DNA of 64,000 bases, from assembly GCA_965153355.1 (NCBI GenBank), contig OZ231127.1:49910001-49974000 (forward strand), given 5' to 3'. The translations under genes were made by a program, and so were the position numbers. Below, in pieces: positions 39,357 to 49,869 of the stretch (position 1 is its first letter; each line of letters starts with the position of its first letter). The notes under the pieces are model-generated. The model was not told the DNA's origin and did no database searches. It saw only the letters and a list, made by a program, of their open reading frames with translations. The DNA comes from Flaccisagitta enflata (Eukaryota; Chaetognatha; Sagittoidea; Aphragmophora).

Positions 39357-39872
39357 GGGCAGCGGCCCCAAAGGGCCGATGTCCTATAGGACATGGGGGG
39401 GGGGAATTTCGAGACATTGCCTCCGTCCATTCATCCTTCCGTCCGTCCTTCAGTCCGTCCTTCCGTACATCCCTCCCTTGGCCATCAGGGACTAAAGTCT
39501 ACTCTCTCAGGCCTGATTTTGGCGCCCTTGAGCCCTTAGAATAGTCCTTTCAGACCTAGATTTGGCCCCTGAGACCTCAAATCAGCTCTCCAGACCTCAT
39601 ATCTGCCCTCAAGACCTCAAATTAGCCCTCCAGACCTCAAATCTGCCCTTCAGGCCTCAAATTAGCTCTTTAGGCCTCGGATTTTTCCTCTGGGCCTCAA
39701 GCCTGCCCCCCCCCCACCTCAAATCTGCTCTTTAGAACCGTAATTCTGCCCTCCGGGCTTCAAATGCGCCATAAAAGCCCTCTATTGTTTTTTTGCGACC
39801 TGATATACCTCAGGACGTCCAGAAATTCACCCCTGTGTCCTACAGGACATCGGCCCTTTGGGGCCGCTGCCC
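39357..39872. mobile_element. E element with 37-bp terminal inverted repeats
   Basis: Left end 39357-39393 is GGGCAGCGGCCCCAAAGGGC then CGATGTCCTATAGGACA. The right end 39836-39872 is its reverse complement with one mismatch. A few more inner bases also pair (GAATTTC/GAAATTC). The interior is a degenerate 19-20-bp CAGACCTCAAATCTGCCC tandem (about 39530-39760). Each end itself contains two hairpins: GGCCC..GGGCC and TGTCCTATAGGACA. Confidence 0.8.
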
Positions 39873-39956
39873 TGCTCTCATTCCACTACTTCACTTGATC
39901 ACTCCGAGCAGGGCATTGGGCACCGCTGACCATGTGCGATGCTTGGATGAATAGTT

Positions 39957-40099
39957 ACTTTTTAGTCGCGGACATGCGACTCAACACCTTGCTGTGTTGG
40001 TCGGTCAGTAAGAAATATTTTTGAATTGCGATCGGTTTTTGCATTACCGCTCCTGCCCAACCGTCCGCGACTGGATTGCCGTGTATCCGGCCTTGCTTT
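39957..40099 (-). mobile_element. HT element, near-complete
   Basis: TTTTTAGTCGCGGACATGCG with ACTC, CTTGCTGTGTTGGTCGGTCA, TTGCATTACCGCTCCTGCCC, then GTCCGCGACTGGATTGCCGT and GTATCCGGCCTTG. The end blocks 39964-39973 and 40063-40072 are exact complements. Confidence 0.8.
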
Positions 40100-40107
40100 T
40101 CTTTGTC

Positions 40108-40192
40108 GAGGTTTTTTAGTCGTAAGCTACTCAACTCTAGACCCCGCTATGTCCACCCGTTGGTTGACTGGTGGGTCGGTCAGTACCATTAT
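40108..40192 (-). mobile_element. HT element fragment
   Basis: TTTTTTAGTCGTAAGCTACT, CAACTCTAGACCCCGC, TTGGTTGACTGGTGGGTCGG. The head end is missing; a CAA array follows. Confidence 0.6.
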
Positions 40193-40203
40193 AACTTATA
40201 TCG

Positions 40204-40206
40204 ACG

Positions 40207-40258
<52 letters not shown>

Positions 40259-40531
40259 AAACAACAACATCCAAAACAACATCCAAAACAACCACAACAA
40301 CATCCAAAAAAACCACAACAGCATCAAAAAAAACCACAACAACATCCAAAAAAACCACAACAACAACATCAACACTTAAAAGCATCAACAACAACAAAAA
40401 CATTATCAACAAGAACATTTCAGTAACAACCGAAACAATAACCACAACAACAACAACAACATTAACAATAACAACATTAACAACAACAACAATAACAACA
40501 ACATTAACAACAACAACAACAAAAACAACAA

Positions 40532-40582
<51 letters not shown>

Positions 40583-40706
40583 AATCGAAACAACATCAAA
40601 AACAACAGTAAAAACAACAATAACAACAACAGTAAAAACAACAATAACAACAACAACAACGACAACAACAACAAAAAAATCGAAACAACATCAAAAACAA
40701 CAGTAA
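40204..40706. repeat. (CAA)n arrays
   Basis: CAA trinucleotides with ATCCAAAA and AATCGAAACAACATC interruptions, partly a higher-order pattern. Poly-Asn/Gln and poly-Val frames are artefacts. Confidence 0.95.
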
Positions 40707-41036
40707 CAAGCCCGACTGGGCAACGATGCGTCCGGGCTGTGTCTCTGCGCTGTGTGCATTGAACATGTGACATATATTGATAGACAGATGGACAAACAGA
40801 CAGATGAAACGACAAGAGTAGCGTGATTGTCGATCATTTGATTCAGTATAGGATCTCATCGACGATGAGTCATCATGGCCAAAAACATCAGAACAAGGCC
40901 AAGAGATGTCCAATAGATGCGTCCTCTTTAGACGTAAGATATTATCATACAAGTTACTAAAATATTAAGATATTAAGATATAATTATATGAAAATATAAA
41001 GATTCAGATATAAAGAGAAAAATATAAAGTGATTCC

Positions 41037-41280
41037 TCTCCCCCCTCCCCCCACGCCTCCCCACCCCTTCCCCCACCCTCTCCCCACGCCCCCCACCCCT
41101 CTCCACCCCTCCACCCACGCCTCCCCACCCCTCCCCCCCACGCCTCCCCCTCCCCCCACGCCTCTCCAACCCCCCCCCCGCCGCTCCCCTCCCCCCACGC
41201 CTCTCCAGTCCCCCCCACGCCTCCCCCTCCCCCACGCCTCCCCCTTCCCCCCAGGCCACGCCTTCCCAAAGCCCCCCGCC
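41037..41280. repeat. C-rich (CCCCACGCCTCC)n array
   Basis: Degenerate ~12-16-bp units of CCCCACGCCTCCCC over ~240 bp, almost without G except in ACGC. Pro-rich and Gly-rich frames are artefacts. Confidence 0.9.
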
Positions 41281-41282
41281 TC

Positions 41283-41785
41283 ATCCTCAGGAAGAGACAT
41301 GAAAGGACTTGGAGAGGCATGGAGAGATATGGAGAGACATGAAGAGACATGAGCAGACATATAGAGACATAAGAGACATAAGAGACATATAGAGACATAA
41401 GAGACGACAAGAGATATAAGAGATATAAGAGATATGAGATATAAGAGATATGAGATATGAGATATCAGAGACATAAGAGACATTTGAGACATATAGGAGA
41501 CATAGGAGACATATAGGAGACATATAGGAGACATATAGGAGACAAAAGAGACAAAGAGACATAAGAGACATAGGTTTCTAGGATACATAAGAGAAATAAG
41601 AGACATAAGAGAAATAAGAAACATAAGAGTTATATATAGACATAGGAGATAAAAGAGACACAAGAGATATAAGAGAAACATAGGAGACATAAGAGACAAA
41701 AGAGACAAGAGAGACAAAAGAGGTGGAAGAGACATTAGAAATATAAGAGACATGAAGAGATATAAAGAGAAATGAAGAGAAAACC
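41283..41785. repeat. (AGAGACATA)n array
   Basis: 9-10-bp purine-rich units with drift (GAGACATAAGAGACATA, GAGATATAAGA). Met/Ser/Leu frames on the - strand are artefacts. Confidence 0.9.
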
Positions 41786-41799
41786 TTGAAAATCGCGTT

Positions 41800-41893
41800 T
41801 TGAAATTTTCGCGTTACGGACGGACATTCAGACAGACATTCAGACCAAGGGACACACCCTCTTATAGAGATGCGAGGTCGCATCTAAAAACGC
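41800..41893 (+). mobile_element. Nested HT right end, AGATGCGA variant
   Basis: CGCGTTACGGACGGAC, CTCTTATAGAGATGCGAGGT and CGCATCTAAAAA. The stem AGATGCGA/TCGCATCT is perfect over 8 bp. Confidence 0.7.
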
Positions 41894-42005
41894 GGATTTT
41901 GCACTTGCGTAACGGACGGACATACGGAGGGACAGACGGACCAACGGACGGACGGACAGATGGACAAACCCTCTTATAGAGATGCGTTCCTGACGGACGC
42001 ATCTA

Positions 42006-42016
42006 AAAACAACATT

Positions 42017-42096
<80 letters not shown>
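42006..42096. repeat. (CAA)n array
   Basis: CAA tract of about 85 bp beginning immediately after the HT element TAAAAA end. Confidence 0.95.
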
Positions 42097-42199
42097 AATC
42101 GAAACAACATTAAAAACATCAACCAAAACAACAATGGTAACATCGCGACGACAACAACAACATAAAAACAACAACGGTAATCACTCGTTTCCACTCTCC

Positions 42200-43480
42200 A
42201 ATTCTATCGGCAATCGGTCTGCAGCATTGCATATTGATAGCGTTCCAAACAGCGCTTCATGCAATGCACCCTAATGAACGAAAAATCACGAAAATCATTT
42301 TCCCTAGTAACCCGTTCCCACGAAACGAAACCAGGAACACAAATTACAAAGCTGATGCCATTTAATTTAAGCTATACCCAGTTCTCGTCAGGGAACGTTG
42401 AGAACAGAAGAAGCCAAAAATAACAAATCCGTTTTTTTGCGTGTTCGAGACTGCAAAAAGCTGCGAAATTTTACACGTGATTTAGGACAGGGATTGTGAT
42501 GGGTTGGTCGGAGAAACTTTTGTCAAAAAATTGTTTCTTGACACATTTACATGATTAACTATTTTTTTAGTATTGTTTTGCCTGCTTGAAAAGGCCCATA
42601 GTGAAAATATGAATCCGACCAACCCTTAGTACCCCACTGCCCTACCTAAACCCGCAATTCGTTCCGATTTTCTATGTTCGTGGTTTTCTAAAACAGTACA
42701 AATCTGAGCCCATGATTTCAGTGATTTGACATATACTGCAAGTAGACAATAACAGCCATCGGGAATGTCAATTACCAATTCGTTGGAACTCATTGAGTGT
42801 CTTTAGCCCTCATCAGGCCAGAGAAAGACCTGTCAAAAAGTTTCAACCTTTCGAGTGGCACAGTTCTTCAGCCATATCATGGTCTACTGGGCTTCACTAT
42901 TTTGTGCGTGGTGAAAAATTTTCGAGACGATCATCACAATTCATGCCCACTTAATGTAAGTGGAGACCGTTTCGCAAAAGCATAACCGGATTCGGTGACA
43001 TGTCACATGCGTGATTGTGAAGGTCCAGGATTATGCCTTTTGTATGAATTGGTAGATTTAATAGATTTAGTAGATTTAGATTTTAGTCGCTAAAGTGGGT
43101 GGACGAATGACTGCATTGAAGCATGGGTTGAAGAATGGACGTTCTTGAAGTGTTGTTCAAACGTATTTATCAAACAGAAAAAAAAAACAATTGTCTCCAT
43201 AAAGTTTGTATGTGCTTTACCAACTACGCCGTAAGGATTTCATGTCCTTCGGAATCTGCCCGATGATATAAAAGCTCGGTTTTGACACGTGAGCTTCCCC
43301 AAAACAGTGAGGAAAGAAAGAGAAGACGGTAATAATGTGAATGCGGGTCCCCAAGGTTCGGCATTTGACGCTTTCCTCAGACCAAAAGGGCGAAGTCTCT
43401 GCCGAAAAATTTTCCAATCGGTGAAATGGGTTTTGGTTAAAAAGGGGGAAAATCAAATTGACGCTTGAGAGGTTGCGGGA
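42200..43480. other. Mostly unique DNA, no gene recognised
   Basis: An imperfect inverted pair GGGTTGGTCGGA (about 42502) and TCCGACCAACCC (about 42613) brackets ~100 bp. Otherwise no element or coding motif. Frames at 42797-42985 (+) and 43217-43606 (-) are unsupported. Confidence 0.4.
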
Positions 43481-43484
43481 GAGG

Positions 43485-44210
43485 TGTGGGCTCACGTGCG
43501 GGCACGATGCGAGCGGCAAAGCCTTGCGCCGGAGTGGTCCCGGTGGGCGATTGGTGTTCAACGGGTGTGGGATTTTGTTGATACTTGAGTTGATTTGTGT
43601 GGGCACGGGGCACCCTGATCAGGATTTAGTAGTAGAATCGCTTTTGGGCATTGGTGCCACAAAAATGGAAGTCTTCCCTTGTTGTTTTCATAGATGAAAA
43701 TTCAGAGAAAATATTTTTTGCATCTCTCTATATGCTCTGCCAGCAATTTGGTGTTCATTTCAGGTCTTGGTCCCAAAATAAATCTTTAAATTACCCCATT
43801 TCTTTTTATCAAATATGAGGCTTAAGTAAGAACATTTTTGCGCCATTTTCCTGGAAGTCTAAAAACTGCCTTTGAGTTCATCCTGTACTCATACGCCTAT
43901 ATATTGTCCCCTACACGAATGTCCAATCTTAGAACTAAACTAAAGGTTGTAAAATTATTCATTACTCATTTTCTTACTTATATAGATGTGGAAAGGGTGG
44001 GGGCGGTATCGCAGAGTCTTGCGGTGGAGTGGTGGATGATTGGTGTTGCGTGAGATGCGTTGCGTTCAACGGGTGTGGAATTTTGTTAATACGTGTGTTG
44101 ATTTGTGTGGGCACGGTGTGGCAACGCAGAGTCTTGCGGTGGAGTGGTGGGTGATTGGTGTTGTGTGGGATGCGTAGCGGGCAACGGGCATGGGATTTTG
44201 TTTATATAAA
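43485..44210. repeat. ~105-bp dispersed/tandem repeat (GTGTGGGCACGG family)
   Basis: A unit with CAGAGTCTTGCGGTGGAGTG, GTGATTGGTGTT, CAACGGGTGTGGGATTTTGT and GATTTGTGTGGGCACGG occurs once, degenerate, at about 43485-43610 and twice in tandem at about 43990-44205. The first copy continues into the CACCCTGATCAGGAT segment shared with 36300-36398. Confidence 0.7.
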
Positions 44211-44525
44211 ACATCAAATTTAGTCCTGACTATTTCGTTTCCATTCTCACTGGTGTCAACCTTTAAGCGATAGACTGAAAAAGAAGGAAAAAGATAGATG
44301 AAAACATAGAAAGATGATAAAACAACCATTTCATTCTCTGAAATGGCGCCGAATTTTTATACTCGGATGATCAAGGACCCCGTTTTAAAACCGAATGATT
44401 TTTTATCAAAAAATCGATCAGATGCATAGATTGCTCAGATGAACCTAATGGCCGTTGCTTTGCTGGTTGAACGGAAATGATCATCGGGTCTCTCTGTTAA
44501 GCACAATCACAGAAAGGTTCGCTTG

Positions 44526-44530
<5 letters not shown>

Positions 44531-44617
<87 letters not shown>
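44531..44617. repeat. (CT)n microsatellite
   Basis: Perfect CT tract of about 85 bp. Purine-rich DNA follows to about 44775. Confidence 0.95.
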
Positions 44618-44619
<2 letters not shown>

Positions 44620-44784
44620 AAATCCCATGAGCGAGATGCATGCAAATTGCATCGTGAAAGCAAAAGAGGGGAAGAAACGGCGGGAAGAAGAGGAAGAAGA
44701 GGCAAAATCAGAGGAAGAAAGGGGGAAAGGGCGTGTGGGGAAAGAGAAAGAAAGAGAGAAAAAAAAACGCGAGGTTACAAACTT

Positions 44785-44970
44785 ACTATATCGTCACGGA
44801 CGGGTGGGCGGGGGCGCACCAACCCCTACCCCCCACACACACTTAACAAGATCCCAATATCGCAGCATCTTTTACCCTTTTCAATGTGATCATCAGGGTT
44901 CGATGGACAGAAATCCGACGGATGAACAAAGCGTCTTATAGAGTGGCTAGTTCGCGATGAAAAAGGAGTA
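44785..44970 (+). mobile_element. HT element, GAGTGGCTAG end variant
   Basis: Block and flank CTATATCGTCACGGACGGGT with GGGCGGGGGCG, a short GGACAG tract, CGTCTTATAGAGTGGCTAGT, then TCGCGATGAAAAAG. Resembles the copy at 10296 at its right end and the copy at 2195 at its left. Confidence 0.55.
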
Positions 44971-45086
44971 AAAGAAAAAAGAATTCTCAAGAGGCTAAAC
45001 TAAAATAGCAACAACGGCAGCTTCAACGCCAACACTATCATTATCACGATTACCCCGGCCTCATGAAAGGAAAGAAAGATAAATCA

Positions 45087-45263
<177 letters not shown>

Positions 45264-45499
45264 GAATAATTGGACAGCGTAGAAATAGAATTGTAATGAC
45301 TTCGAGGGATTGGCCATGAAGCGACTTTTTTCCGGATCACATGCAAGCAACCAAACATGATTTAATGATGAAATCACGACTTATGGATCAACCGACCGAC
45401 GGACGGAAGAGAAAACAACTTGAAGAATACAGTTGAACAACGCCACGCAACCGGAAGTCTTCAACAACGTCTCTGGTGGTTGAGGGGTGGAAGAGGCAG

Positions 45500-46200
45500 C
45501 AGGAGAGGTAGAGGCGGTGACAGGGGTGGGGTATGCGGTGGAGGATGCACTGGCAACAGGACGGTGGAAGGGGTGGGGTATGCGGTGGAGGATGCACTGG
45601 CAACAGGGCGGTGGAAGGGGTGGGGTATATGGTGGTGGATGCACTGGCAACAGGGTGGTGCAAGGGGTGGGGTAAGCGGTGGCGGATGCGGATGCGCCAG
45701 CAGCAGGGGCGGCAGAGGGGGTGGGGTAAGCGGTGTCGTATGCGCCGACAGCAGGGTGGTGGAAGGGGTGGGGTATGCGGTGGAGGATGCACTGGCAACA
45801 GGGCCGTGCACGGGGTGGGGTATGCGGTGGAGGATGCACTGGCAACAGGGTGATGGAAGGGGTGGGGTATATGGTGGTGGATGCACTGGCAACAGGGTGG
45901 TGCAAGGGGTGGGGTAAGCGGTGGCGGATGCGCCAGCAGCAGGGGCGGCAGAGGGGGTGGGGTAAGCAGTGTCGGATGCGCCGACAGCAGGGTGGTGGAA
46001 GGGGTGGGGTATGCGGTGGAGGATGCACTGGCAACAGGGCCGTGCACGGGGTGGGGTATGCGGTGGAGGATGCACTGGCAACAGGGTGGTGCAAGGGGTG
46101 GGGTAAGCGGTGGCGGATGCGCCGGCAACAGGGCGGTGCAAGGGGTGGGGTAAGCGGTGACGGATGCGCCGGCAGCAGGGGCGGCAGAGGTGTGGCGGCA
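45500..46200. repeat. 47-bp GC-rich minisatellite with higher-order repeat
   Basis: The unit contains GGGGTGGGGTATGCGGTGGA, GGATGCACTGGCAACAGGG and CGGTGGAA variants. Spacing of TGCACTGG at 45546 and 45593 gives 47 bp. The distinctive GGGCCGTGCACGGGG variant recurs 236 bp apart (45801 and 46037), five units. About 15 units. It is open in several frames on both strands because 47 is not a multiple of three, so long Pro/His or Gly/Trp frames (up to ~298 codons) are not genes. Confidence 0.9.
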
Positions 46201-46451
46201 GCGTCATCGTGGTTCAAATCTCGCGGGTTAGTAGGCGTGATGGGGAATTTCTCAGGCGCCGACCCAGCGGAGAACACCCAGGGTCAACTTAGCTTAAATT
46301 GTCTTTTTGACTTTGTTCACTTCCTCCTCAAGTCTCTTTCTCTCTTTGAGAATGTCTGTCTGTCTGTACCTCACTCTGTACCTCGCTCTCTCTAGGACTG
46401 TGTGTTTCTAAGTGTCACGGTGTCTGTGTTTCTCTGTGACACAGTGTCTGT

Positions 46452-46580
<129 letters not shown>

Positions 46581-46837
46581 GAGATGAAGTACAATCTTCT
46601 TTGCCCCAATCTTTTTTTTTTTAGTTTTTTTTCCTGCCATCTGAAGGTGTTGTCTCTTTCTCACTATCTCCATTTTTCCCCCTCTTGTTCTCATGGGTCT
46701 TTTCCCCTTTTTCTTCTGTTTGGCTCCATCTGTTTAACGTTGCTTACTTGGCATTTTTGTGTGGTTCTAAACGATGATTGTTTAGTTTTACTTTTTTTTT
46801 AAATATTTTTCTTTCTTCCGTTGCTGCTGTTGATGTT

Positions 46838-46943
46838 GGTTTTTAGTCGCTTGCTACAGGACTCTACACCCCGCTATGTCGGTCGGTCGGTCAGTCCGTC
46901 CGTCCGTCGGTTGGTCGGTCAGTTGGTCGGTCGGTCCCCTTTT
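46838..46943 (-). mobile_element. HT hairpin end fused to an E element
   Basis: TTTTTAGTCGCTTGCTACAG, GACTCTACACCCCGCTATGT, then a CGGTCGGTCGGTCAGTCCG tract that runs directly into GGGCAGCGGCCCC. Confidence 0.65.
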
Positions 46944-47506
46944 GGGCAGCGGCCCCGTAGGGGCCGATGACCTATGCTTTCACACATAGGGGAAATTTCT
47001 CCTCCTTCTCCTTCTTCTCCTTCTTCTTCTTCTCCGTCCACCCCCTTCGAAGCTCATATTCTAGTCTTGAGGCTCAAATCCCTACCTTGAGGCCCAAATT
47101 CTAGCCTCAAGGCCCAAATCCTAGCCTCATGGCTCAAATCCTAGCCTCAAGGCCCAAATCTCAACCTGAATGCTCAAATCTCAACCCCGCGGCTCAAATC
47201 CCAGCCTTGAAGCTCAAATCCCAGCCTTGGGGCTCAAATCCCAGCCTCAGGCTCAGATCCCAGCCTCGAGCTCAGATCCCAGCCTCAGGGCTCAGATCCC
47301 AGCCTCAAGGCTCAGATCCCAGCCTCAAGGCTCAGATCCCAGCCTCAAGGCTCAGATCCCAGCCGCTAGGCTCACATCCCAACCTCAAGCCTCAAGACTC
47401 AAATCACACCCTCAAGGCTCAAATCTCATTATTGATGCTCACTTTCAAGCCTAGATCCTCAAAAATTACTGAGCATAGGTCATCGGCCCCTTCGGGGCCG
47501 CTGCCC
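46944..47506. mobile_element. E element with 33-bp terminal inverted repeats
   Basis: Left end 46944-46976 is GGGCAGCGGCCCCGTAGGGG then CCGATGACCTATG. Right end 47474-47506 is its reverse complement with one mismatch. The interior is a 20-bp GGCTCAGATCCCAGCCTCAA tandem (about 47044-47460). The hairpin loops and the terminal CCTATG differ from the copy at 39357, but the two ends of this copy agree with each other. Confidence 0.8.
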
Positions 47507-47763
47507 CTCTCACCATCACACATCAACATATGACAGCGTGCCCTCGAAGCCGACATTTAGGGTATCAAAATTGGTAAAAATAGAAAAAATACATGAGTGT
47601 AAGTAGAAAAGCAAGTGAATAAAAGTGATTGAGATAAGACTTGCATGGTATTTGAAAGCAAAATTTGCATCCATTTAGCAAGAGACTCAGATTTAGCTTA
47701 TACTACTGAAGAAGATTTACTGAAAATTTCTACAAATTTCTTTTTTGTCACTGACAAGGGGTT

Positions 47764-47904
47764 GGTCGAAATTATAAGTTTGCATAGAAAATGAAAAAAT
47801 GAGAAAACAAAGAACATAGTTCTCTTCCTAAATCGTTTCTAGAGAGAACTATGTTTTTGAAAATGCAAAATTCTTCTAGGTGTGGCTTTCTTATAATTTC
47901 GACC
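47764..47904. mobile_element. Palindromic element, GGTCGAAATTATAAG arms
   Basis: GGTCGAAATTATAAG (47764-47778) pairs perfectly with CTTATAATTTCGACC (47890-47904). The core TTTGCATAGAAAATGA...GAACATAG...CTATGTTTTTGAAAATGC also folds back. The core is shared with 62738-62882, but the outer arms are different. Confidence 0.7.
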
Positions 47905-48149
47905 TCAGAAAATAGAAAAAAATGTCAACAAGATTTCCCTAAAAATCTTCATTTTCTTGCCATTTTCCGTGAGAATTGCTTTTCAAAAGGCGACTTAAAG
48001 GGTAAAATATGAAACAGACATACATATCAAGTGTATCATGTGACAACTTGAGCAAAGAAAACATTTGTGGATGGATAATTAACCCATTATTGATGCAAAA
48101 GTGGGGTGAAGCACCTCATTTTTTTCTGGCAGATTTGACGTCATATACT

Positions 48150-48328
48150 CACACAGGGGCAACGAGTACCGCTGACCATCTAACGCTTTTGCGACTATTT
48201 ACTTTTTCGGCGTTTTTGAGCTCTTTGAGCACACTGCTCCTGCCCAAATGTCCAAGTGATCTTTTCTATCACTGCCCCTGCCCACCTGCACGCGACTGGG
48301 GTAGCCGTGTACCCGGCCTTGTTGTTTT
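48150..48328 (-). mobile_element. E tail and partial HT element
   Basis: GAGTACCGCTGACCATCTAA with CGCTTTTGCGACTATTTA, CACACTGCTCCTGCCC, GCACGCGACTGGGGTAGCCG, TGTACCCGGCCTTG. The hairpin end is missing. The E-type tail matches 3919-3945. Confidence 0.5.
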
Positions 48329-48736
48329 CATTGTCGTTGTCCATGGCTTTAGATAATATCGCTGATGTAATGCAATATTTTGAAATCGCTGATGCAATGC
48401 AATATTTTGAAATCTTCCGTGATTATCACTATGACACTATCTCAAGCGATAAAACTACGTAATAAACAAACATTCTATTCCACCAAACACAAACATATTG
48501 TTCCAGCTATCATACTGGGTAAAATACTGTAGAAAATTAAGGGCCGAATCAAAAACTGTGTTATAGACTTTTCGCTCTTTTTGAAGAACTCCCAAAACGC
48601 GCGTCAAATATCAATCCTCTCACGTAAAAATATTCGCGGCGCTCTTTTTTCTTTCGCGGCTTTTTTTCCCTTTTAGCATAATTTTGCAATCAACCTTCTT
48701 ATGCCGCCCCGTCCCTTTTCGCTTTCCTGCCCGTAT

Positions 48737-48738
48737 AT

Positions 48739-48810
<72 letters not shown>

Positions 48811-49623
48811 GCTTTCTTTCTTTCTCTTTCTTTTTTTCTTTCTTTCATAAATTCTTTCTATCACTACTTCTATTCATTCTTTCATTCTTGCTTTCTTTCA
48901 ATAATTCTTTCTTTCTTTCTTTCTTTCTTTCTTTCAATAATTCTTTCTTTCTTTCTTTCCTTCTTTCTTTCCTTCTTTCCTTCCCTCTTTCCTTCCCTCT
49001 TTCCTTCCTTCTTTCCTTCCTTCTTTCCTTCCTTCTTTCCTTCCTTCTTTCCTTCCTTCCTTCCTTCCTTCTTTCCTTCCTTCCTTTCTTTCCTTCCTTC
49101 CTTCCTTCCTTCTTTCCTTCCTTCCTTCTCTCCTTCCTTCCTTCCTTCTTTCCTTCCTTCCTTCTTTCCTTCCTTCTTTCTTTCCCTCCTTCTTTCCTTC
49201 CTTCTTACTTTCCTTCCTTCTTTCCTTCCTTCTTTCCTTCCTTCTTTCTTTCCTTCCTTCTTTCCTTCCTTCTTTCCTTCCTTCTTTCCTTCCTTCTTTC
49301 CTTCCTTCTTTCCTTCCTTCTTTCCTTCCTTCTTTCCTTCCTTCTTTCCTTCCTTCTTTCCTTCCTTCTTTTCTTTCCTTCCTTCCTTCCTTCCTTCTTT
49401 CCTTCCTTCCTTCCTTCTTCCTTCTTCCTTCTTCCTTCTTTCCTTCTTCCTTCTTTCTTTCCTTCCTTCTTTCCTTCCTTCTTCTTACTTTCCTTCCTTC
49501 TTTCCTTCCTTCTTTCCTTCCTTCTTTCTTTCCTTCCTTCTTTCCTTCCTTCTTTCCTTCCTTCTTTCTTTCCTTCCTTTCTTTCTTTCTTTCTTTCTTT
49601 CCTTCTTTCTTTCCTTCTTTCCT

Positions 49624-49695
<72 letters not shown>

Positions 49696-49699
49696 TCAT

Positions 49700-49751
<52 letters not shown>

Positions 49752-49752
49752 T
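48737..49752. repeat. (TTTC)n/(TTCC)n polypyrimidine array, ~1 kb
   Basis: Mixed CTTT, CCTT and TTCCTTCTTTCC units with internal higher-order patterns (several near-identical ~100-bp blocks). It accounts for the 376-codon Phe/Leu/Ser frame and the 222-codon Lys/Arg/Glu frame. Confidence 0.95.
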
Positions 49753-49869
49753 GTCCGTTCATTATTAGTTTCTTTACCTTTTTTTTCTCACACTTTATTT
49801 TCAGCTGTCGGTGAATCTTTATCGCGCACAAATGCGCACACACACATGCACGCACACAAACACGTTTAT

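Larger units (their letters stand above)
40889..42010 (+). mobile_element. Large HT element, AGATGCGTCC variant, carrying tandem arrays
   Basis: Head AACAAGGCCAAGAGATGTCC with AATA, block AGATGCGTCC (40915-40924). The other end is at 41977-42009: a CTTATAGAGATGCGTTCC stem and GGACGCATCT (41995-42004), then AAAAA. The end blocks are exact complements over 1.1 kb. The interior holds a C-rich array, an AGAGACATA array and a second, nested right end at 41800-41893. Confidence 0.6.

Noticed and set aside
46200-46235. tRNA B-box-like GTGGTTCAAATCTCGCGGG
   Set aside because: No A box at the right distance upstream, which is the GC-rich minisatellite.
45381-46277. Minus-strand Pro/His-rich frames up to 298 codons, plus + strand Gly/Trp-rich frames
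   Set aside because: The 47-bp unit has few stops and is not a multiple of three, so several frames are open at once on both strands. No homology is recognised.
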